Shown: one piece after another, positions 9,023 through 16,655 of the stretch | How the letters are laid out: the number at the start of each line of letters is the position of its first letter | Position numbering within the stretch: position 1 is the first letter of the stretch | DNA from: Epilithonimonas zeae | GTDB taxonomy: Bacteria; Bacteroidota; Bacteroidia; Flavobacteriales; Weeksellaceae | NCBI RefSeq assembly: GCF_900141765.1 | Contig: NZ_FSRK01000003.1 | Coordinates: forward strand, 372,001-436,000 | Direction of reading: 5' to 3' | Length of the DNA: 64,000 nt | The notes under the pieces: model-generated | The model's database searches: none | Told to the model about the DNA's origin: nothing | What the model saw: only the letters and a program-made list of their open reading frames with translations | Program-made: the position numbers and the translations under genes

Positions 9023-10108
9023 TCAATTATTTACCGATTTCAGTCGATTTATTCTTTTTTTGATGTAAAATAAACTTCCGAATACAATTAAAAATATCAA
9101 AATAACAAACATACCGAATAATCTTTGATTATTTTCCAATTCCAAATCCCGAGATTCTATATTTTTATTTAACAGGTCCGAGAAAGATTTTTTTTCTATA
9201 TCATCATTTTGAAGCAGATGATTTTCTAGTTTTTGGCTGTAATAGAAATATTTCTCTTTATCATTTTGCCCGAGATAATTTTGACTCAATGCATCGTAAA
9301 CTTCTGTTAACATTCCTATGTTAGAAGTATTCCTTATTTGTTTTTCAGCTTCTAACAAAATTTTATTAGCTTTCTCAAATTGCTTTTTACTTTCGTAAAC
9401 AGCGGCGAGACCAATCTTAGCATATGGATAAAGTTCTGAAATTTTGTGATATTCAGTTTCTTTAACTACTTCCAAATAAATACTTTCCGCCTCATCAGAT
9501 CTTCCAATATCAATCAGAGAATAGCCTTTTTGCATTTTAGTAATATTGACATTCAGTAAAGTGCTTTTATCTTTGCTCTTCTTATATTCATTAATCGCTT
9601 TATCAAAATACCGAATTGCAAACTCTGAATCCAGATTATCTTTGTAAATCAATGCTTTAACAAAATAAATATTCGCTGTAACCTGTTGCAGAGAGTCATC
9701 ATTGAGGTAATCAATAATCGTTTCCGCTTTGTTGAGGTAATTAATCGCTTTTTTGTTGAGCTTAAGGATATAATACTGATTTCCAATGAATCCCAATGCA
9801 TTAATCATCATCAAAGAATCCTTTCCTTTTTGGGAATTATTGAGAGATTCGAAGCCAAATTTGAGCGCGTCAGAGGAAAGGTGTTTTACAGAATATGCAC
9901 TTCCTTTTGCCAGCAAGAATTTACTTTTTAGTCTTCCACCATCTATTTTTGGCTCCAATTTTTTCAATGTAGTCAATGCAGAATCAGGATTTACAAAGGC
10001 CATTCTGTCTGCCGATGTTATTTTCTCTTCCAGCTTCACATTATCTTCCGATTGTCCAAAAACAACCTGAGAACTCATCAAAAAGAAAATAAATAATAAC
10101 GTTTTCAT
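9023..10108 (-). CDS. TPR-repeat protein with signal peptide and C-terminal membrane helix, no DNA-binding domain
   Basis: A 361-residue protein: signal peptide (MKTLLFIFFLMSSQVVFGQ), a helical TPR region covering about residues 25-320 (for example KAINYLNKAETIIDYLNDD), then one transmembrane helix at about 330-349 and only 12 basic residues on the cytoplasmic side. The layout equals the sensor half of the TPR-membrane-AraC regulators common in Flavobacteriia, but the protein stops exactly where the HTH part would begin. It starts 2 nt after the stop of such a regulator (10111-11592), so the two are cotranscribed. It may modulate that regulator by periplasmic or membrane pairing; this is inference. 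The gene end shows no sign of a frameshift. Confidence 0.85.
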   Translation of the reverse strand: MKTLLFIFFLMSSQVVFGQSEDNVKLEEKITSADRMAFVNPDSALTTLKKLEPKIDGGRLKSKFLLAKGSAYSVKHLSSDALKFGFESLNNSQKGKDSLMMINALGFIGNQYYILKLNKKAINYLNKAETIIDYLNDDSLQQVTANIYFVKALIYKDNLDSEFAIRYFDKAINEYKKSKDKSTLLNVNITKMQKGYSLIDIGRSDEAESIYLEVVKETEYHKISELYPYAKIGLAAVYESKKQFEKANKILLEAEKQIRNTSNIGMLTEVYDALSQNYLGQNDKEKYFYYSQKLENHLLQNDDIEKKSFSDLLNKNIESRDLELENNQRLFGMFVILIFLIVFGSLFYIKKRINRLKSVNN

Positions 10109-10110
10109 AA

Positions 10111-11592
10111 TTATTTATTTTTCAGCTGGTCGATAAACTGCGAAGGACTCGTTCCTGTCACATTTTTGAAAATCGTAGTAAAAGTAGTTCGGGATGCGAA
10201 ACCAGCTTCTTCCGCCAAATAGCTTGTTTTATATTGCAGATATTCCGGATTATTTTCCAATTTATCCACTATATATCTAACTCTTAGTTCATTAAGATAA
10301 TTACTAAAATTTTTCTGTTTATGTTTATTGATGATTTCCGAAAGATATTTTGAGTTCGTGTCCAAACGTTTTGCCAATACTGCCAAAGACAAATGTGGAT
10401 TGGTCACTTCCTTTGATTTTTCGAAAACATCCAATTTGGAAAGAATTAGGTTTTCTGTTTTTTCCGGAATTACGAATACGTTACTTGCCTGAAAATCTTT
10501 CAGTTGATCACTCAACTTCTGTTCATATTCATCAGAAATATTTCGTTTTTCTATTTCAGAATTGACCATTTTAATTCTATTTTTTAACACTAAAAAGTAA
10601 ATTAAATAGCCTATAACAGATAAAAATCCGATGACAAATAAGGCAAATAGAATTTTGTTTTGGAAATCTTTTTCCGAGAGATTAATTTGTTTTTCCTTTT
10701 GGTCGATGAGGTTGATGATGTTGACGCGCGCATTCTGCAAATCTGAAATCGAAAGCTTCAACAGCCTGATATATTCTTTTCTTACACGAAAGCAGTCTTC
10801 TGCATTTCCTCCATTACAGACTTCCTGAGACCAATATTTGTACAAATCTCTGTAGAAAACATCACCATATTGGGGATTTTGTTTTTTGAGCACCAGCAAA
10901 TCAGATTCCTGAAAATCTTTAGTTTTAATTTTTGATTTCAGAAGATTAATATTAGATAAAAACTTGAAATAAGAATTATCTTTAAAATCAATTTTGCTAG
11001 GCTGATTTTCTATTTCTGACTGAATCTGATTAAGTTGCATCGCAAAAGTAGGATACAAATCAGATTGTAAATTTTGATTTTTCTGAATCAAAGCCAGTGC
11101 TTCTTTATATTTTTTCTCTGCAACCAGAGTCCGAATCTCCAACTCAGCTTTCCAAAGTTCCACTACTTTTTTCTCTTCATCTTTCAAAGATTTTGACAAA
11201 TCATCAAGCTCTAAAATAGAATGAGAAACAGATTTCTGAAACCCTATTATCTGATAAATTTTGGCAATAAGATATTCGTTTTTAGCTTTGAAAAAATCGC
11301 TGTTGACATTGAGAGAAAGCCTGTCGGCAGAAATCAATTTTACGATAGCATCATTATATTTTTCAAGATTAATGTAAATCTCTGCTTGTAAAAGACAAGC
11401 ATTATAAACATCATCTACGCTTCCAAAACTTTGATTGGCAACAATATATTGTGCCGTTTTCAAAGCTTTTTCCGGATCAGAATACATTAATGCTTCTACA
11501 TCTTTGGTCAAGTTCTGCGCATCAGTAATTTGCGAGTTAGCACTGACTGCCAACATCAAAAAAACCAACAAAGAAAAGACCTTTTTCCACAT
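10111..11592 (-). CDS. TPR-membrane-AraC family transcriptional regulator
   Basis: A 493-residue protein from the ATG at 11592, chosen because it begins a signal peptide (MWKKVFSLLVFLMLAVSANS); the longer frame to 11619 adds nine residues. Periplasmic TPR-like helices are followed by a transmembrane helix near residue 313-335 (ILFALFVIGFLSVIGYLIYF), a coiled-coil linker and a C-terminal AraC-type double HTH. In the latter the second HTH has the usual pattern AEEAGFASRTTFTTIFKNVTG and ends SPSQFIDQLK. Such proteins couple an envelope signal to transcription in Flavobacteriia. The target genes are unknown; the three T9SS genes just downstream on the same strand, or its partner at 9023-10108, are possible. 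Confidence 0.88.
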   Translation of the reverse strand: MWKKVFSLLVFLMLAVSANSQITDAQNLTKDVEALMYSDPEKALKTAQYIVANQSFGSVDDVYNACLLQAEIYINLEKYNDAIVKLISADRLSLNVNSDFFKAKNEYLIAKIYQIIGFQKSVSHSILELDDLSKSLKDEEKKVVELWKAELEIRTLVAEKKYKEALALIQKNQNLQSDLYPTFAMQLNQIQSEIENQPSKIDFKDNSYFKFLSNINLLKSKIKTKDFQESDLLVLKKQNPQYGDVFYRDLYKYWSQEVCNGGNAEDCFRVRKEYIRLLKLSISDLQNARVNIINLIDQKEKQINLSEKDFQNKILFALFVIGFLSVIGYLIYFLVLKNRIKMVNSEIEKRNISDEYEQKLSDQLKDFQASNVFVIPEKTENLILSKLDVFEKSKEVTNPHLSLAVLAKRLDTNSKYLSEIINKHKQKNFSNYLNELRVRYIVDKLENNPEYLQYKTSYLAEEAGFASRTTFTTIFKNVTGTSPSQFIDQLKNK

Positions 11593-11679
11593 ATTCTGCT
11601 TAATCCCAAAACCAAACAATAAAGATAAAAAAATCTAAGCTCAAATCAATTTTAAATTTAAAATAAGATACAAATCAGA

Positions 11680-12027
11680 CTAATTCTCTAATACTTTTCC
11701 GATAATCTTTTTACGATGCTCAATTCCCCATTCCGCAAGATTCTCAATGATTTTTTTCAACGTTCTTCCATAGTCTGTCAATGCGTATTCTACACTTATC
11801 GGTTGCGTATTGAGGACTGTTCTCGTGACCAGCTGATTGATTTCTAAATCCTTCAGTTCACTGCTCAACATTTTTGCAGAAACACCTACAATCTCTTTTT
11901 GCAAATCCGAGAAGCGCATTTTATCATAACAAAGCGCCGCAATGATTTGGACTTTCCATCTTCCTTTCAAAATATCCATCGTATCCTGAACGGCGAGAAG
12001 ATTGGTTTTACAACATTTTATTTTCAT
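11680..12027 (-). CDS. HxlR-family winged-helix transcriptional regulator
   Basis: A 115-residue protein with the HxlR core: ILKGRWKVQIIAAL, then MRFSDLQKEI and GVSAKMLSSELKDLE for the recognition helix, and the wing ending in VEYALTDYGRTL. An N-terminal Cys pair (C5-C6, MKIKCCKT) sits where thiol-sensing members of the family (YodB, HypR, QsrR) carry their reactive Cys, so redox or electrophile sensing is plausible. It is divergent from a nitroreductase gene (12201), the classic arrangement for a regulator of quinone or aldehyde detoxification. The shared 173-nt spacer holds strong palindromes (12101-12138). Confidence 0.92.
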   Translation of the reverse strand: MKIKCCKTNLLAVQDTMDILKGRWKVQIIAALCYDKMRFSDLQKEIVGVSAKMLSSELKDLEINQLVTRTVLNTQPISVEYALTDYGRTLKKIIENLAEWGIEHRKKIIGKVLEN

Positions 12028-12100
12028 ATTAATCTTTTATTTTCAAAATCATAATATTAATTTATCATTAATATTATTTCGTAACTATTTAATTATCAAA

Positions 12101-12138
12101 TAAGTTACTTTTTAGTAACAGTAACTTTTTGTAACTTA
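12101..12138. promoter_or_regulatory. Palindromic operator cluster between HxlR regulator and nitroreductase
   Basis: An outer inverted repeat TAAGTTAC (12101-12108) with GTAACTTA (12131-12138) encloses an inner one, GTTACT-TTTT-AGTAAC at 12104-12119. GTAACTTTTTGTAAC follows at 12121-12135. GTTAC/GTAAC half-sites therefore occur at least four times. The position, upstream of the nitroreductase -7 box and within the divergent spacer, suits a binding site for the neighbouring HxlR protein. That the HxlR protein binds here is inference. Confidence 0.6.
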
Positions 12139-12163
12139 ATTACAAAAATAAACTTTTCTTATT

Positions 12164-12171
12164 TAACTTTG
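12164..12171 (+). promoter_or_regulatory. -7 promoter box (TAACTTTG) of the nitroreductase gene
   Basis: TAACTTTG matches TAnnTTTG exactly and places transcription start about 24 nt before the ATG at 12201. A clear TTG -33 element is missing at 19 nt spacing. The upstream position is taken by the palindromic cluster, which suggests a regulated promoter. Confidence 0.45.
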
Positions 12172-12200
12172 AACCTTCAAATTAAAAAAATCATCTAAAA

Positions 12201-12833
12201 ATGAGTTTATTAGAAGACTTAAATTGGCGTTACGCAACCAAAAAAATGAACGGACAAGCCGTTCCTCAAGATAAAGTAGATTACATTGTAGAATCTGCAA
12301 GATTAGCACCTTCTTCATCTGGTTTACAACCTTACAGATTATTTGTCATCTCGAACAAAGAATTATTAGAAAAAATACAACCGATTGCTTTTGACCAGGC
12401 TCAGATTACGGACGGTTCTCATCTTTTGGTTTGGGCTGCTTGGGACGGCTATTCTCACAACAGCATCTCCGAAGTTTTCGAAAAAACAACATCTGAAAGA
12501 GGAATTCCAAAAGAGGCGATGGACGATTACAAAACCAGACTTTGGGGAATGTACGAACCTCTTGGGAACGAATGGCACGCAACACACGCTGCGAAACAAG
12601 CTTACATCTCTTTCGGATTGGCAATCGCTGCAGCTGCTGAACAAAAAGTGGATGCAACGCCGATGGAAGGATTTAACAATCAAGCTCTGGATGAATTATT
12701 AGGATTCGCTGAGAAAGGATTGAAAAGTGTTGTGATTCTGCCTTTAGGTTACAGAGATACAAGCGGAGATTGGCTGGTAAATCTTAAAAAATACAGAACA
12801 CCAAAAGACGAATTCATCACTGAGATCAAATAA
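12201..12833 (+). CDS. NAD(P)H-dependent nitroreductase / oxidoreductase (NfsB-like)
   Basis: A 210-residue FMN-dependent nitroreductase-family protein. The N-terminal LNWRYATKKMNG and the SSSGLQPYRLFVIS stretch are the FMN-phosphate-binding region typical of the NfsB/YfkO group, and LGYRD near the C-terminus completes the flavin site. Such enzymes reduce nitroaromatics, quinones or related electrophiles with NAD(P)H in the cytoplasm. It is divergent from an HxlR regulator, which fits induction by quinones or electrophiles. The exact physiological substrate is not visible. Confidence 0.9.
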   Translation: MSLLEDLNWRYATKKMNGQAVPQDKVDYIVESARLAPSSSGLQPYRLFVISNKELLEKIQPIAFDQAQITDGSHLLVWAAWDGYSHNSISEVFEKTTSERGIPKEAMDDYKTRLWGMYEPLGNEWHATHAAKQAYISFGLAIAAAAEQKVDATPMEGFNNQALDELLGFAEKGLKSVVILPLGYRDTSGDWLVNLKKYRTPKDEFITEIK

Positions 12834-12917
12834 AATTATTTTTTTCGCTGATTAGACAGATTACGCTGATTGTAAAAAATAGGCTTATTTCATAAAATCT
12901 GGGAGAAAAAATTAAAT

Positions 12918-12948
12918 AAAAAAGCGGAAATTAATTTTCCGCTTTTTT
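12918..12948. terminator. Bidirectional terminator between nitroreductase and arginine decarboxylase
   Basis: AAAAGCGGAAA pairs with TTTCCGCTTTT around a short loop of about five bases. A T-tract follows on the plus strand and an A-tract (T on the minus strand) precedes it, so it can serve both convergent genes. Confidence 0.8.
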
Positions 12949-12986
12949 TGTCTATTATCTTTTATCTAAAAGTCTAATGTCTGAAT

Positions 12987-14378
12987 TTAATATCCTAAAA
13001 GTTTCAAGACATCTTCTGGCCTTTGCTCTTCCCGGAACAATTCGTAAGTGATATTTCCGTCTTCATCTTTATCAATCAAAATATGTTTTGGCTGAGGCAT
13101 CAGACAGTGATGGACACCACCGTAACCGCCAATAGTCTCCTGATAGGCGCCTGTATGGAAAAAACCAATGTACAAAGGTTTCGTTTCATTGAAAACAGGA
13201 AGATAAATAGCATTGGTATGCTGTTCAGAGTTATAGTAATCATCCGAATCACAAGTCAATCCACCAAGAAAAACTCTCTCATAAGAATCATCCCAACGGT
13301 TCAATGGCAACATAATGAAGTGACGGGAAATAGCCCAAGTATCTGGCAAAGTGGTCATAAAAGACGAGTCAATCATATTCCATTTTTCTCTGTCGTTCTG
13401 ACGTTTCTGAGAAATAATTTTATAAAGATGACCTCCACTTTCTCCAACTGTGAAACTTCCGAATTCTGTATAGATATTTGGTTCTTCAACACCTTCTTCC
13501 TCACAGAATTTCTTGATTTGCATCACGATTTCGTTAACCATATATTCGTAATCATAATCGAAGTTCAAGGATGTTTTGATTGGGAAACCACCACCGATAT
13601 TCAACGAATCAACTTCTGGTGCAATTTTCTTCAACCTTGCATAGACGCGAAGACATTTGTACAATTCGTTCCAATAATAAGCCGTGTCTTTGATTCCGGT
13701 ATTGATGAAAAAGTGAAGCATTTTCAGCCTAGCATTCGGATGTTCCGCAATTTTTTGACTGTAATAAGGAATGATATCCTTGTATCCGATTCCTAATCTT
13801 GAGGTATAAAATTCGAACTTCGGCTCTTCCTCAGAAGCAATTCTGATTCCGATGTCAAAAGTTCTGTCGATGCTTTCCGTTAGCTTATCCAACTCTCTGT
13901 AGTTATCAAGAATCGGTGTGATATTTTCGAAACCATTATTAATCAGCTCCGAAATTTTTGCCAAATAATCATCAGTTTTGAAACCATTGCAAATAACTTC
14001 GATATCTTTAGCCACTTTTCCTTTGTCGTAAAGCGATTTTACGATATCCATATCATAAGCAGAAGACGTCTCCAGACTGATATCATTTTTCAACGCTTCT
14101 TCCACAACAAACGCAAAATGACTGGACTTTGTGCAGTAGCAATATCTGTAATTTTTCTGATAATCGTTTTTTTCAAAAGCTTCTTTGAACCAGAATTTTG
14201 CCCTTTCTATATTCTGAGATATTTTTGGTAAATAATTGAACTTCAAAGGAGTTCCGAATTTCTCCACAACTTCCATCAGATTGATGTCGTGGAACTTCAG
14301 ATTATTTTCTTCTACACTGAATTCCTCAGTTGGAAAATAAAGCGTTTGGTCAATTAGTTCAGAATATTTTATTTTCAT
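12987..14378 (-). CDS. speA: Arginine decarboxylase, fold-III PLP enzyme (Bacteroidetes type)
   Basis: A 463-residue alanine-racemase-fold decarboxylase. The PLP lysine is K84 in YCYCTKSSHFAF. The phosphate-binding loop is NIGGGFP, and the catalytic Cys-Asp pair is C376-D377 in LTCDSDD. The length and the EEFSVEENNLKFH N-terminus match the short arginine decarboxylases of Flavobacteriia, unlike the 630-residue E. coli SpeA. It makes agmatine from arginine for polyamine (putrescine/spermidine) synthesis in the cytoplasm. No other polyamine gene is adjacent. A diaminopimelate or carboxynorspermidine decarboxylase is a less likely alternative. Confidence 0.85.
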   Translation of the reverse strand: MKIKYSELIDQTLYFPTEEFSVEENNLKFHDINLMEVVEKFGTPLKFNYLPKISQNIERAKFWFKEAFEKNDYQKNYRYCYCTKSSHFAFVVEEALKNDISLETSSAYDMDIVKSLYDKGKVAKDIEVICNGFKTDDYLAKISELINNGFENITPILDNYRELDKLTESIDRTFDIGIRIASEEEPKFEFYTSRLGIGYKDIIPYYSQKIAEHPNARLKMLHFFINTGIKDTAYYWNELYKCLRVYARLKKIAPEVDSLNIGGGFPIKTSLNFDYDYEYMVNEIVMQIKKFCEEEGVEEPNIYTEFGSFTVGESGGHLYKIISQKRQNDREKWNMIDSSFMTTLPDTWAISRHFIMLPLNRWDDSYERVFLGGLTCDSDDYYNSEQHTNAIYLPVFNETKPLYIGFFHTGAYQETIGGYGGVHHCLMPQPKHILIDKDEDGNITYELFREEQRPEDVLKLLGY

Positions 14379-14448
14379 TTCTGGCTAAAAAAATTTAATT
14401 GTTTTACGATGCAAAATTGCATAAAAATAATGGATTCTGAAAGCTGAA

Positions 14449-15132
14449 TTACTGCCAATACACAATATTAATTTTGTGTTTTTCATAAGTTAAAGAACAA
14501 GAATCTTTTGTTCTGTAAGCTATCAGATTTCCAGTAGAATCAAATTGCAAATCCGAGAATTCAATTTCACAATTTTCCACAGTTTTTGCATTCGGATAAG
14601 ATTTTGAAGATAAAATTTTCTTCACAACCGACTCTTGCCGAACGACTTTCAAATGTTCTTGTTTAGACAATTTTGAGTCTGTATAAGTTTCAATTGTAGC
14701 TTCTTGTATTTCAGATTTTGTATCAAGGACAAATTTCTGCTTGGTTGTATTTTTAAATATATCAAAACTCGTTATCTGATACGAATTATCATTCCAACTA
14801 ATTTCTCCTTTCTGTAAAAAATTGCCGTTCCAAAGATTCTGTACAAAAGCCTTGATTTTTCCGTTATCAAATTCTAGTATAAATGGACAATCTCCAACAT
14901 TCTGAATTTCCAAAATAGCTTCCAAATGTCCTTCTTTATCAAAACTATACTGATATTCTTTTACAATTTCCCCGTCATAAGGCTCAGCAAAATCACTTTT
15001 TCCGGCATCAAAATAAATGATGTAATGTGCACTTTTTACTTTTCCTTTGAATTGAGGATTCAGATAATCAATGACTTGAGAACTACTCAGCAAGGTCATT
15101 AAAAGAAGTAAAAAACACAAAAATTTACTCAT
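14449..15132 (-). CDS. Exported protein of unknown function
   Basis: A 227-residue protein with a signal peptide (MSKFLCFLLLLMTLLSSS). The mature part is beta-rich with YD-like turns (EYQYSFDKEGHLEAI and FDSTGNLIAYRTKDSC), similar in style to extracellular repeat-containing hypotheticals of Flavobacteriia. No catalytic motif is recognised. It starts 1 nt after the stop of thiamine pyrophosphokinase and is the last gene of a four-gene operon. Confidence 0.8.
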   Translation of the reverse strand: MSKFLCFLLLLMTLLSSSQVIDYLNPQFKGKVKSAHYIIYFDAGKSDFAEPYDGEIVKEYQYSFDKEGHLEAILEIQNVGDCPFILEFDNGKIKAFVQNLWNGNFLQKGEISWNDNSYQITSFDIFKNTTKQKFVLDTKSEIQEATIETYTDSKLSKQEHLKVVRQESVVKKILSSKSYPNAKTVENCEIEFSDLQFDSTGNLIAYRTKDSCSLTYEKHKINIVYWQ

Positions 15133-15133
15133 A

Positions 15134-15769
15134 CTATTTCTGGATAAAAATCAGCAAATCACCTTCTTTATATTGGATTGAAACTTCTTGACTATCTGCA
15201 ACATTTCTCGTGCCGATTCTTTCTCCGAGTATTAAATCTTCCTGATACAAAGGCCATTTCAAACCAACTGTTTCGATGCTTTTTGCAATAGGGAAAGGCA
15301 TTAACGAAATCATTTTATCCTTCACACCAGAAATTGAAAAATCTTTAGGAATAAAATAATAGGACGAATATTCATCAAAAAACCTAAGGTTCAACTTATC
15401 TTTAAAAGCAAAAGCAACACTCAGATTCCCCAGAAAGTGGTCTTGTTCTCCTCCACTACCGCCATAAACATCAATATTTTCAAAACCTTTTTCTATAATG
15501 ATTTCCAAAGCTTTATGAAAATCCGTTTTGTTCTGGTCAGGCGTTTCTATAATTTCAAACTGATGATTCTCAGACTGTTTAATAATATCTTCTTCAATTG
15601 TATGAGAATCGAAATCACCGGAAATAAAGCTAAGTTTGTCTAAAGGAAACTTCAATTGTTTCAAATAATGAAATGCACCATCTGTACAAGCAATCAAATC
15701 ATAATCTGACAAATTGGGAATGGATTTTGGAGAATCTCCGTTGATGAAAAGAAGGGCTTTATTTCTCAT
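15134..15769 (-). CDS. Thiamine pyrophosphokinase (thiamine diphosphokinase)
   Basis: A 211-residue protein that transfers pyrophosphate from ATP to thiamine, giving thiamine diphosphate. Family motifs are present: DLIACTDGAFHYL near the N-terminus, SGDFDS (metal/ATP-binding), the DQNKTDFHKAL stretch, and GGSGGEQDHFLGN. The C-terminal beta-sandwich contains LKWPL and GTRNVAD, which bind thiamine in characterised members. Its start codon lies inside the end of the small lipoprotein gene (11-nt overlap), so translation is probably coupled. Confidence 0.92.
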   Translation of the reverse strand: MRNKALLFINGDSPKSIPNLSDYDLIACTDGAFHYLKQLKFPLDKLSFISGDFDSHTIEEDIIKQSENHQFEIIETPDQNKTDFHKALEIIIEKGFENIDVYGGSGGEQDHFLGNLSVAFAFKDKLNLRFFDEYSSYYFIPKDFSISGVKDKMISLMPFPIAKSIETVGLKWPLYQEDLILGERIGTRNVADSQEVSIQYKEGDLLIFIQK

Positions 15770-15890
15770 TATCTTTTTTATGTTTCCATTTCAAGAAAAA
15801 GCCTTTTCCAGTTTCATCTGTAGGTTTTGCAACTGTACAAGAGGATAAAAAAACTGCACCAATTAAGATTATACTTAATTTTCTCATCAT
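15759..15890 (-). CDS. Small lipoprotein, 43 residues
   Basis: This short frame begins ATG-ATG at 15890, 1 nt after the stop of the cobalamin adenosyltransferase gene, and its stop overlaps the start of thiamine pyrophosphokinase. The product, MMRKLSIILIGAVFLSSC followed by a 25-residue polar tail (TVAKPTDETG... KDNEK), has a perfect lipobox (L-S-S-C18) and a positively charged N-terminus. It is thus a predicted lipoprotein with a very short mature part. Packing without gaps between two operon genes supports it being a real gene. Function unknown. Confidence 0.75.
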   Translation of the reverse strand: MMRKLSIILIGAVFLSSCTVAKPTDETGKGFFLKWKHKKDNEK

Positions 15891-15891
15891 C

Positions 15892-16464
15892 TTAACTTCT
15901 ATCATTAGGATTCCAATATTCCTCCGATTCATTATTTAACTTCGAAACATATCTTGCCAAAACAAAAAGATAATCTGACAAACGGTTCAGATATTTGATT
16001 AATTCCGCACGCACTTCTTCGGATTGATTAAGGAAAACCAAACTTCTTTCCGTACGTCTGCAAACCGTTCTCGCCACGTGAAGAAAAGTCGCCGCTTTTC
16101 CGCCTCCAGGTAAAATGAAATATTGCAAAGGTTCTAATTTTGTTTCCATTTCGTCCATCCAAATTTCCAATTCTTCAATTTCTTTGTCAGAAATCACCAA
16201 TGGCAACCTTGCTTTTCCATTAGCCAAAAACAATTTATCAATCGGTGTCGAAGCTTCGGAACCAACTGTAAACAAATCAAATTGGATTTTTTTGAGTTGA
16301 TTAATGACACCTTTATCGTCGATATGAGATTTTGCAACGCCAATGTTGGCATTCAGTTCATCAATATTTCCATAAGATTCTACTCTTGCACTGGCTTTGG
16401 AGATCCTGCTTCCGCCGTAAAGTCCGGTTTCACCTTTATCGCCGGTTTTTGTATATATTTTCAT
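15892..16464 (-). CDS. Cob(I)alamin adenosyltransferase, PduO type
   Basis: A 190-residue protein of the PduO-type ATP:corrinoid adenosyltransferase family, which makes adenosylcobalamin from cob(I)alamin and ATP. The N-terminal nucleotide-binding motif TKTGDKGETGLYGGSR and the C-terminal RTVCRRTERSL helix are both complete, as is the YLNRLSDYLFVLAR end. It is the first gene of a packed operon with a small lipoprotein, thiamine pyrophosphokinase and an exported protein. No cobalamin-dependent enzyme is encoded nearby. Confidence 0.93.
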   Translation of the reverse strand: MKIYTKTGDKGETGLYGGSRISKASARVESYGNIDELNANIGVAKSHIDDKGVINQLKKIQFDLFTVGSEASTPIDKLFLANGKARLPLVISDKEIEELEIWMDEMETKLEPLQYFILPGGGKAATFLHVARTVCRRTERSLVFLNQSEEVRAELIKYLNRLSDYLFVLARYVSKLNNESEEYWNPNDRS

Positions 16465-16518
16465 TGTTTCTTTTTACGAAAGTTTAAAATTAACTTTTTT
16501 TATTTGAATACGGAGGTC

Positions 16519-16632
16519 AAACACAATGGCACAAATAATTATTTTAAAGTATTCGAATATTTATCTCCGATTTAATTTTTGTCTTAAAACGCATCAACGA
16601 CAATAAAGAACTTTGTGCCTTTGTGTTAAACT
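16519..16632. repeat. Inverted pair of dispersed CTTTGTGCCTTTGTG-type repeats
   Basis: CTTTGTGCCTTTGTG lies at 16611-16625, and its near-reverse complement CACAATGGCACAAA at 16521-16534 (one mismatch). Related sequences occur at 20175-20190 (CGCAAAGGCGCGGAGG, minus orientation) and 20263-20280 (ACTTTCTGCCTTTGCGAT). It is a short intergenic repeat family, not coding. Confidence 0.5.
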
Positions 16633-16655
16633 CTAATAATTCTTAACTTGCTATT

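Noticed and set aside
9023-10108. Frameshifted AraC regulator (pseudogene)
   Set aside because: No HTH sequence is visible downstream of the stop in the 7435-9022 region, and the protein ends cleanly after a membrane helix and short basic tail.
12366-12702. Long alternative frames within the nitroreductase gene
   Set aside because: They overlap a clear family member completely and encode Cys/Arg-rich, non-protein-like sequences.
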